Positions 27,930-37,883 of a stretch of DNA of 64,000 bases are shown here, piece after piece. A program made the translations under genes and the position numbers. The DNA is taken from the NCBI RefSeq assembly GCF_025263565.1, contig NZ_CP079865.1, positions 3,472,001 to 3,536,000 of the forward strand, read 5' to 3'. The notes beneath the pieces were generated by a model. The model did not search any database, had not been told where the DNA came from, and worked only from the letters and a program-made list of their open reading frames with translations. The DNA is from Mycobacterium sp. SMC-8. GTDB lineage: Bacteria > Actinomycetota > Actinomycetes > Mycobacteriales > Mycobacteriaceae. The first letter of the stretch is position 1. The number at the start of each line of letters is the position of its first letter.

Positions 27930-30794
27930 GTGTCACGCGTGCGGCGGGCCGGATCGGGGGCGGGGCAAGTGGCAGGTGCCGGGCGGTCCGGGATCGGCAG
28001 GCTCATCCGTGTCCTGGCGCTGCCCATCCTCGTGGGCTGGATTCTGCTGACCGTCCTGACGAACGTCGCGGTCCCGTCGCTGGAAAAGGTCGGTGAAGAA
28101 CACACCGTCGGGATGAGCGCCAACGACGCGCCGTCGCTGGTGTCCATGAAGCGCGTCGGCGCGAACTTCGACGAGTTCAACTCCGACAGCAGCGCGATGA
28201 TCGTGCTCGAAGGCGAACAGCCACTCGGCGACGCGGCGCATCGCTACTACGACGACCTCGTCGACAAACTGGAAGCCGACACCGCCAACGTCCAGCACGT
28301 CGCCGACTTCTGGGGCGATCCGCTGACCGCGTCGGGCGCGCAGAGCACCGACGGCAAAGCGGCCTATGTGCAGGTATACCTGCAAGGCAACCAAGGCGAG
28401 CCGCGGGCCAACGAGGCGGTGGCCGCGGTCCGCGAGATCGTCGAGCAGACATCGGCGCCGCCGGGAATCAAGGCCTACGTGACCGGTGGCGCGCCGCTGG
28501 TCGCCGACCAGCACAACGCCGGCGACAAGAGCGTCTTCCGGGTCACGATGATCACCATCGGCGTCATCGCCGTCATGCTGGTGCTCGTCTTCCGATCGGT
28601 GGCCACCATGGTCCTGATCCTGTTCATGGTGTTCGCGGAACTGGGTGCGGCGCGGGGCATCGTCGCCTTCCTGGCCGATGCCGAGATCATCGGCCTGTCG
28701 ACGTTCGCGACGAGCCTGCTGACTTTGATGGTGATCGCCGCCGGGACCGATTACGCCATCTTCGCGATCGGACGGTATCAGGAGGCCCGCGACGCGGGGG
28801 AGGACCGGGAAACGGCGTACTACACCATGTTTCGCGGCACCGCACACGTCGTGCTCGGCTCCGGTCTGACCATCGCCGGGGCGATGTTGTGCCTGAGCTT
28901 CACCCGGTTGCCGTACTTCCAGACCATGGGGGTGCCCTGCGCGGTGGGCACGTTCGTCGCTGTGCTCGCGGCGCTGACGCTGGGACCCGCCGTCGTCGCG
29001 ATCGGCAGCCGCTTCGGGCTGTTCGACCCCAAGCGGGCGATCAGCTCCCGCGGTTGGCGGCGCATTGGGGTGTCGGTGGTGCGCTGGCCGGGTCCGGTGC
29101 TGGCCGCGACGCTGACGCTGGCGCTGGTCGGCCTCGTCACGCTGCCGGGCTACAAGACCAATTACGACGCCCGCGATTACCTGCCCTCCGATGTTCCCGC
29201 CAACGTCGGTTATGCCGTCGCCGACCGGCATTTCGGCAGCGCCCGGATGAACCCCGAGCTGCTGATGGTCGAAAGCGACCACGACCTGCGTAACCCCGCG
29301 GACTTCCTCGTCATCGACAAGATCGCCAAGTCGATCTTCCGCGTGCCCGGGGTGGCGCGGGTGCAGACGATCACCCGCCCCGATGGCAAACCGATCAAGC
29401 ACACGACGATTCCGTTCCAGATGAGCATGCGGGGGACCACGCAGCGTCTCAACGAGAAGTACATGCAGGACCGGATGGCCGACATGCTGGTGCAGGCCGA
29501 TGCGATGCAGACCAACGTCGACACGATGACGAAGATGCAGAGCCTGATGACGCAGATGTCGGCCACCACCCACGACATGGTCCTCAAGACCAAGAAGACG
29601 GCTGTCGACATCGCCGAAGTGCGGGACTACCTCGCCAATCTGGACGACTTCGTCCGCCCGGTCCGTAATTACTTCTACTGGGAACCGCACTGCTACAACA
29701 TCCCGGTCTGCCACGCGATGCGGTCGGTGTTCGACACCCTCGACGGCATCAACCCGCTGACCGACGACATCCAGGAACTCGTTCCCGACCTGGAACGCCT
29801 CGATGCGCTGATGCCGCAGTTGATTGCACTGTTGCCCAGTCAGATCGAGTCGATGCGCAACATGCAGTCGATGATGCTGACGATGTATCAGAGCCAGAAG
29901 GGCCTTCAGGACCAGATGGCGTCGCAGTCCGAGGACGCCGACGCGATGGGGGAAGCCTTCGACGACTCCATGAACGACGACTCGTTCTATCTGCCGCCGG
30001 AGGCCTTCGACAACGACGACTTCACACGCGGCATGGAGAATTTCATTTCCCCGGACGGCAAGTCGGTGCGGTTCATCATCGCCCACGAGGGCGATCCTGC
30101 GACGATCGAGGGAACCTCGCGGGTGCAGCCCATCAAGACCGCGGCCAAGGAGGCCATCAAGGGCACGCCTCTGGAAGGGTCCACGGTGTACCTCGCCGGC
30201 ACCGCGGCCACCTACAAGGACATGGGCGACGGCGCGTTCTACGACCTGTTGATCGCCGGGATCGCCGCCGTCACACTGATTTTCACCATCATGCTGATCA
30301 TCACCCGGAGTGTGGTGGCCGCGGCGGTGATCGTCGGCACCGTATTGGTCTCCCTCGGTGCGTCTTTCGGCCTGTCCGTGCTTCTGTGGCAGCACATCAT
30401 CGGGCTGGAGTTGCACTGGATGGTATTGCCGATGGCGGTGATCCTGCTGCTCGCCGTCGGATCGGACTACAACCTGCTGCTGGTGTCGCGGTTCAAAGAG
30501 GAGCTTCCCGGAGGGTTGAAAACCGGCATCATCCGCGCGATGGCCGGCACCGGATCGGTGGTCACCTCAGCTGGCCTGGTCTTCGCATTCACGATGGCGT
30601 CGTTCGCGTTCAGCGACCTGACGGTGATGGCACAGGTGGGCACCACCATCGCGCTCGGGCTGTTGTTCGACACGCTCATCGTGCGCTCGTTCATGACTCC
30701 GGCGGTCGCCGCACTGCTCGGGCGATGGTTCTGGTGGCCGCAACGCGTGCGCAGTCAGGCCTCGCAGCGACGGTTGGCCGAGATCACGGGCTGA
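27930..30794 (+). CDS. MmpL-family RND transporter (MmpL4/5-like type)
   Basis: A 954-residue RND exporter of the mycobacterial MmpL family, which moves lipids or siderophores across the inner membrane. Helix 1 is at about residues 28-48. Porter domain 1 and five helices follow, with [20 protein letters not shown] after helix 4. The second half has [16 protein letters not shown]. Between the halves (about 480-690) is a Met-rich, long helical insert (for example [25 protein letters not shown]) ending near [22 protein letters not shown] with a Cys pair. This coiled-coil insert is typical of MmpL4/MmpL5, which export siderophores with MmpS partners. No mmpS gene is adjacent. GTG 27930 is the assumed start; a GTG at about 27969 is an alternative. 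Confidence 0.9.
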   Translation: MSRVRRAGSGAGQVAGAGRSGIGRLIRVLALPILVGWILLTVLTNVAVPSLEKVGEEHTVGMSANDAPSLVSMKRVGANFDEFNSDSSAMIVLEGEQPLGDAAHRYYDDLVDKLEADTANVQHVADFWGDPLTASGAQSTDGKAAYVQVYLQGNQGEPRANEAVAAVREIVEQTSAPPGIKAYVTGGAPLVADQHNAGDKSVFRVTMITIGVIAVMLVLVFRSVATMVLILFMVFAELGAARGIVAFLADAEIIGLSTFATSLLTLMVIAAGTDYAIFAIGRYQEARDAGEDRETAYYTMFRGTAHVVLGSGLTIAGAMLCLSFTRLPYFQTMGVPCAVGTFVAVLAALTLGPAVVAIGSRFGLFDPKRAISSRGWRRIGVSVVRWPGPVLAATLTLALVGLVTLPGYKTNYDARDYLPSDVPANVGYAVADRHFGSARMNPELLMVESDHDLRNPADFLVIDKIAKSIFRVPGVARVQTITRPDGKPIKHTTIPFQMSMRGTTQRLNEKYMQDRMADMLVQADAMQTNVDTMTKMQSLMTQMSATTHDMVLKTKKTAVDIAEVRDYLANLDDFVRPVRNYFYWEPHCYNIPVCHAMRSVFDTLDGINPLTDDIQELVPDLERLDALMPQLIALLPSQIESMRNMQSMMLTMYQSQKGLQDQMASQSEDADAMGEAFDDSMNDDSFYLPPEAFDNDDFTRGMENFISPDGKSVRFIIAHEGDPATIEGTSRVQPIKTAAKEAIKGTPLEGSTVYLAGTAATYKDMGDGAFYDLLIAGIAAVTLIFTIMLIITRSVVAAAVIVGTVLVSLGASFGLSVLLWQHIIGLELHWMVLPMAVILLLAVGSDYNLLLVSRFKEELPGGLKTGIIRAMAGTGSVVTSAGLVFAFTMASFAFSDLTVMAQVGTTIALGLLFDTLIVRSFMTPAVAALLGRWFWWPQRVRSQASQRRLAEITG

Positions 30795-31476
30795 CGCGGC
30801 GCGCCAGCTCGCCGATGATGCTGGTGTCGAGTTGGGCGAGCAGCTCCCCGGCGTCCTCGAAGACGTCCTTCGCCCCGGCCTCGAGCAGTTCGCCACGGGA
30901 CACCCCGCCGCTGAGCACCCCGATCGAGGGCACCGACGCACGTCTGGCGGCCTCGCAGTCCCACACCGCGTCGCCGACGAACACCGCGTCCGAGGCGGTG
31001 ACCCCGGCACGGTCGAGCGCCACCCGGACGATGTCGGGTTTCGGTTTGGCGGTGTCGACGTCCTGCGACGAGGTCACCGCCGACACCACGTCGTCACAAT
31101 CGAGAACGTCACGCAAGATGCGTAATTCGTCTTCGGGAGCCGAGGTGGCCAGCACCACCTGCAGGCCCAGCTGTGCCACCCGGCGGAGCAGATCACGCGC
31201 ACCCGGAAGCGGAGTCAGCAGCCCGGCTGTCTCCTTGTAGAACTCGCTGTGGCGGTCCTTGAGGGTGTCGACCACGTCCTGGCTCGCATCGCCGGCAAGG
31301 GTGCGCACCAGTGTGGTGCCGTCCATGCCGATGCAGCGGTGGATGCGCCAACCGTCAGCGGGCACATTCTCGGCGTCGAACGCGCGCAACCAGGCGTACA
31401 CGTGCAGATAGTTCGAGTCCACCAGCGTCCCGTCTATGTCGAAAAGGACGGCGGGGGAGGGGGTTTCGCTCCTCAC
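30784..31476 (-). CDS. HAD-family hydrolase (phosphatase, PGMB/Gph-like)
   Basis: A HAD-superfamily phosphohydrolase of about 230 residues from GTG 31476. Motif [13 protein letters not shown] (nucleophile Asp), motif II in [11 protein letters not shown], motif [16 protein letters not shown] and motif [15 protein letters not shown] are all present. A helical cap lies between motifs I and II, as in phosphoglycolate phosphatase/beta-phosphoglucomutase relatives. Substrate unknown. An upstream start at 31548 is possible, but that leader is Arg-rich and unlike the family. Its 3' end overlaps the mmpL 3' end by 11 bases on the opposite strand. Confidence 0.83.
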   Translation of the reverse strand: MRSETPSPAVLFDIDGTLVDSNYLHVYAWLRAFDAENVPADGWRIHRCIGMDGTTLVRTLAGDASQDVVDTLKDRHSEFYKETAGLLTPLPGARDLLRRVAQLGLQVVLATSAPEDELRILRDVLDCDDVVSAVTSSQDVDTAKPKPDIVRVALDRAGVTASDAVFVGDAVWDCEAARRASVPSIGVLSGGVSRGELLEAGAKDVFEDAGELLAQLDTSIIGELARRVSP

Positions 31477-31610
31477 CGGTCGGCTCTGGAGGTGTCGGTA
31501 TATCTGGTACCCGGCGCGCGGCCGGGCGCGGCGAGCACCCGTGTCCACTCAGCGTTCATGGGGCGAGGCATTACCCCGCCGTGGTGGGCCCAAACGTGCC
31601 GGTGTGCCCG

Positions 31611-32747
31611 TTACCCGGCGTCGGCGGTCCCGCTCGGTCCTGAGTCGTCGGCCGATTCGCCGGTACCGCCCGCGTGCGCGTCGTCGGCCGGTTCGTCGGG
31701 CGGAGTCGCGGTGGTGCCCGGTTCGGCCGGGCCCGCGTGCCCGCCGGCGTTCCCGGTTCCGGGATCCGCCGTCGACGGGTCCGCGTCGGTCACTTCGTCG
31801 TCGGGGTTCTCGACGGTCTCCGACGGGTTTTCGCTCTCCTCCGTGGGGGTGTCGTCTTCGGCGGGGGCTGGATCGTACGGTGCGGACGCGCGCGGAGGCT
31901 GCGGCGCCAGGGAGGTGGCGGGCGGGGTCTCGGGCCGGGGCAGCGGCACGGTGATGGCGCCGGGATCCGGCGGCTCGGCCGGTCCGGTAGCCGTACCGGC
32001 CGATCCGGTACCCATGCCGACAGATCCGCTACCCGTGCCGGCGGGTGCGGACAGGGTTTCGCCGACCGCCTGCAGGGAATCGACCAGGTGCGCCACCGGT
32101 CCGGTGAGCTGATCGACGACTGGAGCTTCCACCACCGGGCTCAGCAGGCCGTACGACGAGTCCTCGGTTTCATCCACCCGGCCGTTGAGAAACCCGTCGG
32201 CGATGCGCCCCGGGATGTTGGTCACGGCACCCAATGTGCCGACGACGTCAAGGTGCAGCAGCGCCTCGGCGACGTCGCCGGCCGCTGACCCGGCGGCGAT
32301 CACGCCGCTGGCGATCGGCAGCGCCAGCCGGATGATCATGCTGGCCGCGGTGCGGAACGGCTCACCCGAACCGGCCACCCTGGCCAGGTTGATCACAGGG
32401 TCGGCGATGGCGCGGACGACGGCCCGAACCACCGCGACGACATCGCCGGTGCCGATCGCGTTCACGACCTCGGCGAGCGAGTTGTACTGGTTCTCGGCGA
32501 CCGCTCTGACGATCGGCAACGGCGCATCCAAGAATTCGTCGAGCCGGTCGCCGGCGTTGGCCAGCGAGCGCATCAGCACCTGCGGGTAGAACTCGAGCGG
32601 ATTCGGCGCCGCGGTCAGGTCGACCGCCGAGTGGGTGATCCGGACGTCGGTGAACGTCGATGTCGGTTCCAGGGGCGCCACCGCAAGCACAGCCACGCTG
32701 GACACGGCGACCCCGGCGGTCACCCACGGGCGGATCGAAGACGCCAT
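31611..32747 (-). CDS. Exported mycobacterial protein with acidic/Pro-rich tail
   Basis: A 378-residue protein, function unknown. The N-terminus MASSIRPWVTAGVAVSSVAVLAVAP is a signal-anchor-like hydrophobic segment. It is followed by DVRITHSAVDLTAAPNPLEFYPQVL, a pattern shared by a large group of mycobacterial exported proteins, some of which are named porin GjpA-like. A helical body (about 50-220) contains repeated amphipathic Ala/Val helices. The last 150 residues are low-complexity (Gly/Ser, then Pro, then Asp/Glu/Thr). The 59093-60547 gene has the same plan. A surface or outer-membrane location is inferred only. Confidence 0.7.
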   Translation of the reverse strand: MASSIRPWVTAGVAVSSVAVLAVAPLEPTSTFTDVRITHSAVDLTAAPNPLEFYPQVLMRSLANAGDRLDEFLDAPLPIVRAVAENQYNSLAEVVNAIGTGDVVAVVRAVVRAIADPVINLARVAGSGEPFRTAASMIIRLALPIASGVIAAGSAAGDVAEALLHLDVVGTLGAVTNIPGRIADGFLNGRVDETEDSSYGLLSPVVEAPVVDQLTGPVAHLVDSLQAVGETLSAPAGTGSGSVGMGTGSAGTATGPAEPPDPGAITVPLPRPETPPATSLAPQPPRASAPYDPAPAEDDTPTEESENPSETVENPDDEVTDADPSTADPGTGNAGGHAGPAEPGTTATPPDEPADDAHAGGTGESADDSGPSGTADAG

Positions 32748-32965
32748 CGCGCACCCCCAGCTGTCGACCGCCGCCGACGGCTCCCGCCCGTGCGGTTGGC
32801 GACCGGTCCCTAAAACTAACTCAACCGCAGGTCACCGCATGAGTCTTTGGAGCATCCCGGCCGGTTCGGCACTGGCGCGGCGCGGGTGTTTCCACCGCGC
32901 AGGGCTGAGTGGGCCTGCGTTGGGTAACCTTCGCCCATGACCGCCGTAGCGAGCAGGAGGACCCG

Positions 32966-33901
32966 GTGAGCGGAGGCTTGTTCGCGCTTCTCGACGACGT
33001 CGCCGCGCTGGCCCGGATGGCGGCGGCCTCCGTCGACGACATCGGCGCCGCCGCGGGCAAGGCGACGGCCAAGGCCGCCGGCGTGGTGGTGGATGACACC
33101 GCGGTCACGCCGCAATACGTGCACGGCATCGCCGCCGAGCGCGAGCTGCCGATCATCAAGCGCATCGCGATCGGATCGCTGCGCAACAAGGTCCTCTTCA
33201 TCCTGCCGGTGGCGTTGCTGTTGAGTCAGTTCGCGCCGTGGTTGCTGACGCCGATCCTGATGCTGGGCGCCACCTACCTGTGCTTCGAAGGCGCCGAGAA
33301 GGTCTGGGGCATGATCCGTGGTCACGAGACGCACGGAGCGCCCGCGGCCATCTTGGGTGCGGACGCCGAGAAGTTCATGGTGACCGGCGCGATCCGCACC
33401 GACCTGATCCTGTCGGCCGAGATCATGGTGATCGCTCTGAACGAGGTCGCCGACCAGCCGTTCGTGCCCCGCCTGGTCATCCTGCTCGTGGTCGCCGTGG
33501 CCATCACCGCCGTCGTGTACGGGGTCGTCGCGGGCATCGTGAAGATGGATGACATCGGCCTGCGCCTGACCGAACGTTCGTCGGCGTTCGCCCAGAAAGT
33601 CGGCCGCGGTCTGGTCGCAGGGATGCCGAAGCTGCTGTCGGCGCTGTCGGTGATCGGCACCGTGGCGATGCTCTGGGTCGGCGGGCACATCCTGCTCATC
33701 GGCACAGACGAACTGGGCTGGCACGGGCCCTACAGCCTGGTGCATCACGCCGAGGAGTACGTCCACCACGTCGGCGGGGTCGGGGCGGCACTGGCCTGGC
33801 TGGTCAACACCGCCGCGTCAGCGGTGATCGGCCTCGTGGTCGGCGCGCTCGTCGTAGCGGTCATGCACGTGTTGCCGTTCGGGCGCAAAGCCAAGCACTG
33901 A
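32966..33901 (+). CDS. DUF808-family integral membrane protein
   Basis: A 311-residue membrane protein of the DUF808/YedI family, function unknown. The N-terminus SGGLFALLDDVAALARMAAASVDD and the phrase KATAKAAGVVVDDTAVTPQYV are family signatures. Hydrophobic helices lie at about residues 72-95, 150-165, 175-195, 220-240 and 275-300. GTG 32966 is preceded by AGGAGG (32955-32960), a strong ribosome-binding site that decides the start. It ends five bases before the convergent DUF1214-like gene. Confidence 0.85.
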   Translation: MSGGLFALLDDVAALARMAAASVDDIGAAAGKATAKAAGVVVDDTAVTPQYVHGIAAERELPIIKRIAIGSLRNKVLFILPVALLLSQFAPWLLTPILMLGATYLCFEGAEKVWGMIRGHETHGAPAAILGADAEKFMVTGAIRTDLILSAEIMVIALNEVADQPFVPRLVILLVVAVAITAVVYGVVAGIVKMDDIGLRLTERSSAFAQKVGRGLVAGMPKLLSALSVIGTVAMLWVGGHILLIGTDELGWHGPYSLVHHAEEYVHHVGGVGAALAWLVNTAASAVIGLVVGALVVAVMHVLPFGRKAKH

Positions 33902-33906
33902 GCGGT

Positions 33907-35892
33907 TCAGTCGGCGACGGCGAAACGGCGGTCGAACGCAGCGCGCCGGATGTCGAGCTGCTCCTGACGCTGTGCCGCGCTGAGGTAGATCGTGGTCGGC
34001 GGTAGCACCGCGGGCAGGTCCGGCAGGGCAACAACCTGGGCGTCGACCGTCGGAGTCGGCGCCGCGTTCAGGTCGAGGTCTTGGAACCGCAGCGACAGCG
34101 TGCCCTTGTTCAGGCCGCCGGTCGAGACCCAGTTGTGCACGTCGGGATCGGTGGGCGAGATCACGAAGGTGTAGGCGCCGTCCGGATTCGGCAGCGCCTG
34201 CGCGTTGTTGAGGCTGGTCTGTTCGTTCCAGTAATCGCCGGTGATCGTCCACAGATTGGTGACCGGGACGGTGAAGTAGCGCGCGTTGCCCGGGGTGACA
34301 GTGACGACCAGGGCCTGGTCGTCGGCCAAGTGGAAGTACCCGGCGCTCTGCAGCTGCGTGGCGAGGAACTCCGCATTGCGGGACGGGTCTTTGAGCACAT
34401 TAGGCGCCATCCGTTCACCGGTCTGCGGGTCGGTGGTGGCGACCTTGATGTACTTCGACTCCATGCCCAGGCCGAGCGCCATGATCACTGCGGTGAACGC
34501 GCCGCGCAGGATCCGCGGCGGCTCCTTCATCGGTGGAATCAAGGACACCAGCGCGGTCAGCAGGGGACTCCTGGTCACCAGGGGCCCCAGCCCCGGGATC
34601 GCGAAGCCGCCGAGTTGACTGAACAGGCTGTTGCGCGGCCCGGACAGCCGTTCAATGCTCAGCGTCATCGGCGACTGAGTGGTCCAGTCCGACAACGTGT
34701 TCCGGACCGCGATCAGCGTGGTGTCGGAGGTCAGCTGGAGGTGGTTGCGCTGGCCCGCCGCGGCCGGGGCGCCGCTGACGGTGATGGTGAACGAGCCGTC
34801 CGGTGCGATGTCGATGTCGCGGCCGCTGAGGTAGTCCGCGGTGACGCCGGACAGTCCGGTGAGCACGCTGAAGTTGGTGTCCGCCGGCTGCGCGCCGACG
34901 AACTGGCCCCTGATCACGTACGTGGAGGTCATGTTCACCCCCATGAAGCGGTACACCGTGTCGGGGTTGTCGTAGAGGATGCGGGAACCGGGCACATCCC
35001 GGCCGTACCAGGTGTGCGGCGGCGCGACCTGGGTGACGACCGTCGGCGTCATCGGATTGAGCAGTTGCTGCTGGAACGCCGCGCCCATCGCGTACTCGTC
35101 GACGGAGCGGCCGAGTTGGCCGATGTTGTCCCAGTCCGGCCCGCCGATGTGGTCGTACTGGCGGGTGGCGGTCGCCAGCCAGCCGGCGCCCAGCACGAAC
35201 TTCATCAGCCGAACCGGCCAGGTCTTGACGGTCTCGGACGCGATGCGCTCGGCCGCCAGTTGTTGCTCGGTGGCAAGCGGGCTGGTGGCAGGGGTCGGCA
35301 GCGGGGCCACGGTCGACTCGGGGACGGCCTCGCGCCGCGCGACTCCGGTCAACGTCCACACCGCCGCGGATTCGGGGCTGTTGTCGCGATCCCCGGTCAC
35401 GTCCGCGGCATCGCCGCCGTCGGGTTCGGCGGCCGTGACGGCGACTGTGGTTCGGGTGGGAGGTGACTCGGTGTCGTCCGGAACATCGGCCGCGGCTACT
35501 TCGTCGTCTTCGTCTACGTCTTGCTCGACGTTCTGACGATCGGCGTCGCCTTCTTCTGCGTCTTGTTCGCCAGCGTCGGCAGCGTGATCGTCGACGTCGT
35601 GTTGGTCGGTGGGGTGGTCGTCGACATCCTCACCGTCGACGTCGCGGTCGGCGGCTCGGTCGCGGCTCGTGTCGGTCCGTGCGGTGTCGTTCTCCGACGT
35701 GGAACTGGACGACGATTGCGCGCCAGCGGTCGTGTCGTCGGCCGTCGCGATGGCGGGACCGTTCGCGATCGCGATCCCGATGCCGAGGGCAACGGCGAGC
35801 CCGCCGACCCGGCCGACGAAGCGGCCATGGCGCGCGAGGGGCGCGAGCGCAGCGAGCGGGGTGACGGGAGCGAGCGGCGTCGTTTCCACCAT
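33907..35892 (-). CDS. Exported DUF1214-type protein with long acidic N-terminal region
   Basis: A 661-residue protein. Residues about 30-55 form a signal-like hydrophobic stretch (RVGGLAVALGIGIAIANGPAIATA). Residues 60-190 are very rich in Asp, Glu, Thr and Ser (disordered). The C-terminal part (about 200-660) resembles DUF1214 proteins: VDEYAMGAAFQQQLLNP, YGRDVPGSRILYDNPDTVYRF, and the conserved tail DPDVHNWVSTGGLNKGTLSLRFQD. It shares that tail pattern with the 46857-48101 gene. The ATG at 35892 has GGAAGGA upstream. The biochemical role of the family is unknown; an envelope or secreted location is inferred. Confidence 0.72.
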   Translation of the reverse strand: MVETTPLAPVTPLAALAPLARHGRFVGRVGGLAVALGIGIAIANGPAIATADDTTAGAQSSSSSTSENDTARTDTSRDRAADRDVDGEDVDDHPTDQHDVDDHAADAGEQDAEEGDADRQNVEQDVDEDDEVAAADVPDDTESPPTRTTVAVTAAEPDGGDAADVTGDRDNSPESAAVWTLTGVARREAVPESTVAPLPTPATSPLATEQQLAAERIASETVKTWPVRLMKFVLGAGWLATATRQYDHIGGPDWDNIGQLGRSVDEYAMGAAFQQQLLNPMTPTVVTQVAPPHTWYGRDVPGSRILYDNPDTVYRFMGVNMTSTYVIRGQFVGAQPADTNFSVLTGLSGVTADYLSGRDIDIAPDGSFTITVSGAPAAAGQRNHLQLTSDTTLIAVRNTLSDWTTQSPMTLSIERLSGPRNSLFSQLGGFAIPGLGPLVTRSPLLTALVSLIPPMKEPPRILRGAFTAVIMALGLGMESKYIKVATTDPQTGERMAPNVLKDPSRNAEFLATQLQSAGYFHLADDQALVVTVTPGNARYFTVPVTNLWTITGDYWNEQTSLNNAQALPNPDGAYTFVISPTDPDVHNWVSTGGLNKGTLSLRFQDLDLNAAPTPTVDAQVVALPDLPAVLPPTTIYLSAAQRQEQLDIRRAAFDRRFAVAD

Positions 35893-36169
35893 CGGCGTCC
35901 TTCCGTGCAGACCCTGCCCGTACGGTAACGCCGCGGGGCCTGGCATCGCGCCGAACTCGCATTCCACGCGGCTTTTCCGGGGGTTTTCCCACGCTGTGCG
36001 CGGTCTCGGCGATCGATTCCGGCCACCCGTCGTTCAATTTCTGCCAGGCGAAATGAACACCCGCGGCGGCGGGTTTAACCAGTCAGATCCACCAAGATCA
36101 ACCACCACCGAAGTCGAAACCGCGCGATTCGCTCCACGGCTCCGACCCACCACCGGGAAGGACACCATC

Positions 36170-36469
36170 ATGAAGAACCTCACCATCGCCACCGCTTTCG
36201 CCGCCGGCCTGTCCGCTGCTGTCGTCGGGCTGGCCGCCCCGGCGGTCGCGGCCCCCTCGGGCGGAAACGCCGATGCCACGATCAGCCAGCTCGAAGCCCA
36301 GGGCCACCGCGTGGTGGTCAACCGGCTGTCGAACGCCCCGCTCAGTGAGGCCAGTGTGGTCGGGATCCACAAGGGCGGTGACATCCGCTCCACAGTCCGC
36401 GACTACCGCTACGACCGCACTTTCCAGAACACCACCACAGGCAGCGTCTACTACGTCGACGTCCGCTGA
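36170..36469 (+). CDS. Small secreted mycobacterial protein
   Basis: A 99-residue protein with a clean signal peptide (MKNLTIATAFAAGLSAAVVGLAAPAVAAP) and a mature part of about 70 residues, containing ISQLEAQGHRVVVNRL and ending YYVDVR. There are no cysteines. It looks like one of the common small exported proteins of mycobacteria; function unknown. ATG 36170 is preceded by GGGAAGGA. A short dyad around the stop codon (GTCCGC-TGA-GCGGAC, 36461-36475) may act in termination. It is divergent from the DUF1214-like gene across 277 bp. Confidence 0.78.
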   Translation: MKNLTIATAFAAGLSAAVVGLAAPAVAAPSGGNADATISQLEAQGHRVVVNRLSNAPLSEASVVGIHKGGDIRSTVRDYRYDRTFQNTTTGSVYYVDVR

Positions 36470-36580
36470 GCGGACACGTCCGCCGAGATCGCGTCCAGCG
36501 CGGGGAATCCCGCGAAACGGCCGCGCGGAATGCGATTTCGGCACGCAGTCGGGAACGGAGAGCGCTCTCTGCGGCGTAGA

Positions 36581-36775
36581 TCAGTCCTCGCTGCCGGTGC
36601 GGTCACCGAGGAACGCCAGCAGGCGCGGATCGGAGCTGGTGAACCGGCCGGCCTCCTCGCCGCCGTCGCAGCGCAGCAACGCAACGGTCACCTCCGAAGC
36701 GGTGCGGGTCAGCACCCGCCACACCGCGCCGGAGTCCTCCCACCGCTGTAACTCGGCAACGCGGTCCTCGTTCAT
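36581..36775 (-). CDS. Conserved small hypothetical protein
   Basis: A 64-residue protein (MNEDRVAELQRWEDSGAVWRV...). The mix of strands and the motif LLRCDGGEEAGRFTSSDP looks like a genuine small cytosolic protein rather than a chance frame. Codon third positions are GC-rich like the neighbours. It faces a membrane-protein gene 30 bases away on the other strand. Function unknown. Confidence 0.65.
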   Translation of the reverse strand: MNEDRVAELQRWEDSGAVWRVLTRTASEVTVALLRCDGGEEAGRFTSSDPRLLAFLGDRTGSED

Positions 36776-36805
36776 GACCTCACGATCTCATCTAGGCTTC
36801 GCTGC

Positions 36806-37228
36806 GTGCATGGTGCTCTCGATGTCGCCATCGCAGCGACGTTCATCTGGCTCGGCATGGTGCTGGCGATCTCGTTCCTGGAAGCTCCGCTGAAATTCCG
36901 CGCACCCGGTGTAACCCTGCAGATCGGGCTCGGCATCGGGCGGTTGGTGTTCCGCGCCCTCAACGTGTGCGAGGGAGTGCTGGCGGCAGCAGCCGTGGTC
37001 GCGACAGTCATCGCCGGCGGACCGACGGCGGCTCTCGTCCTGCTGGCGGTGGCGGCCGTGATGCTGGCTGCGCAGATGGTGTTCGTCCGGCCGGCGTTGA
37101 CCCGCCGCTCCGACCAGGTGCTGGCCGGTGCCGAGGGACCGCGGTCGCGGGCGCACTACGGGTATGTCGGACTGGAGCTGGTCAAGGTGATCGCGCTGAT
37201 CGCCGGCGGCGTTCTACTCCTGGTGTAG
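36806..37228 (+). CDS. Four-helix integral membrane protein, unknown function
   Basis: A 140-residue protein with four hydrophobic helices (about 5-27, 45-67, 70-90 and 118-138). The phrase ISFLEAPLKFRAPGVTLQIGLGIGRLVFRALN between helices 1 and 2 is polar and conserved-looking. The GTG at 36806 follows the divergent small gene closely. No function is recognised. It lies 55 bases before mbtK on the same strand, but the IdeR-like box between them suggests separate control. Confidence 0.72.
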   Translation: MHGALDVAIAATFIWLGMVLAISFLEAPLKFRAPGVTLQIGLGIGRLVFRALNVCEGVLAAAAVVATVIAGGPTAALVLLAVAAVMLAAQMVFVRPALTRRSDQVLAGAEGPRSRAHYGYVGLELVKVIALIAGGVLLLV

Positions 37229-37237
37229 CCGCCGAAT

Positions 37238-37256
37238 GTAGGTAAACCTGCCCTCA
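37238..37256 (+). promoter_or_regulatory. Weak IdeR-like iron box upstream of mbtK
   Basis: GTAGGTAAACCTGCCCTCA matches the mycobacterial IdeR consensus TTAGGTTAGGCTAACCTAA at 12 of 19 positions by my count. It lies 28 bases upstream of the mbtK start. The match alone is weak, but mbt-2 genes are IdeR-controlled in M. tuberculosis, so position supports it. Confidence 0.45.
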
Positions 37257-37283
37257 CTTGCTCCGGTAGGCTCTGCGGTCACG

Positions 37284-37883
37284 ATGACTGACGTTCTACC
37301 GATCCTGCCCAGGGAGCTCACCGAGATCAGCGACGAGGTGCGCGTCGTGCCGCCGCCGCCGATCCCGCGTCTCGCCGCTCCGTACGAGGTCCGGCTCGTC
37401 GACCCTGACTCCGACGCGGCGATGATCTCCGAGTGGATGAACCGTCCGCATCTGGCCGAGGCGTGGGAGTACGACCGGCCGGTGCAGTGGTGGCACGGGT
37501 ACCTGCGCGCCCAGCTGGCCGGCCGGTACTCGCGTCCGCTCATCGGCATGTTCAGGGGGGAACCGCACGGTTACATCGAGGTGTACCGCGCCGCAAAGGA
37601 TTCCATCGCCCCGCGCTATGACGCCGACCCGCACGACCTCGGTCTGCACGCCGCGATTGCCGACCTGGACATCGTCAACCGCGGCTTCGGGCCGATTTTG
37701 CTGCCCCGGCTGGCGGCCAGCCTGTTCGAGATCGAACCGCAGTGCCGGCGCATCATGTTCGACCCCGACCACCGCAATGTCGGCGCCCGCCGGCTGTGCG
37801 AGTACGCCAGATGTGACTTCCTCGGCGAACACCAGATGTCGAACCGGCGAATGGCGCTGTACGCGCTCAACCGCCCGTCCTAG
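37284..37883 (+). CDS. mbtK: Mycobactin lysine N-acyltransferase MbtK
   Basis: A 199-residue GNAT-fold enzyme, counterpart of Rv1347c. It transfers the fatty acyl chain from the carrier MbtL to the lysine side chain of mycobactin. Family features are [33 protein letters not shown] near the N-terminus, [11 protein letters not shown], and [30 protein letters not shown], with acyl-CoA/ACP binding and active-site residues around the central His/Asp. The C-terminal [17 protein letters not shown] is typical of siderophore acetyltransferases (IucB/RhbD type). It converges on mbtN with stops overlapping by three bases at a CTAG. Confidence 0.92.
   Translation: MTDVLPILPRELTEISDEVRVVPPPPIPRLAAPYEVRLVDPDSDAAMISEWMNRPHLAEAWEYDRPVQWWHGYLRAQLAGRYSRPLIGMFRGEPHGYIEVYRAAKDSIAPRYDADPHDLGLHAAIADLDIVNRGFGPILLPRLAASLFEIEPQCRRIMFDPDHRNVGARRLCEYARCDFLGEHQMSNRRMALYALNRPS

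Noticed and set aside
27933..30416. An 827-codon open frame antisense to mmpL
   Set aside because: His/Gln/Arg-rich composition typical of antisense reading through GC-rich codons; mmpL has clear RND motifs.
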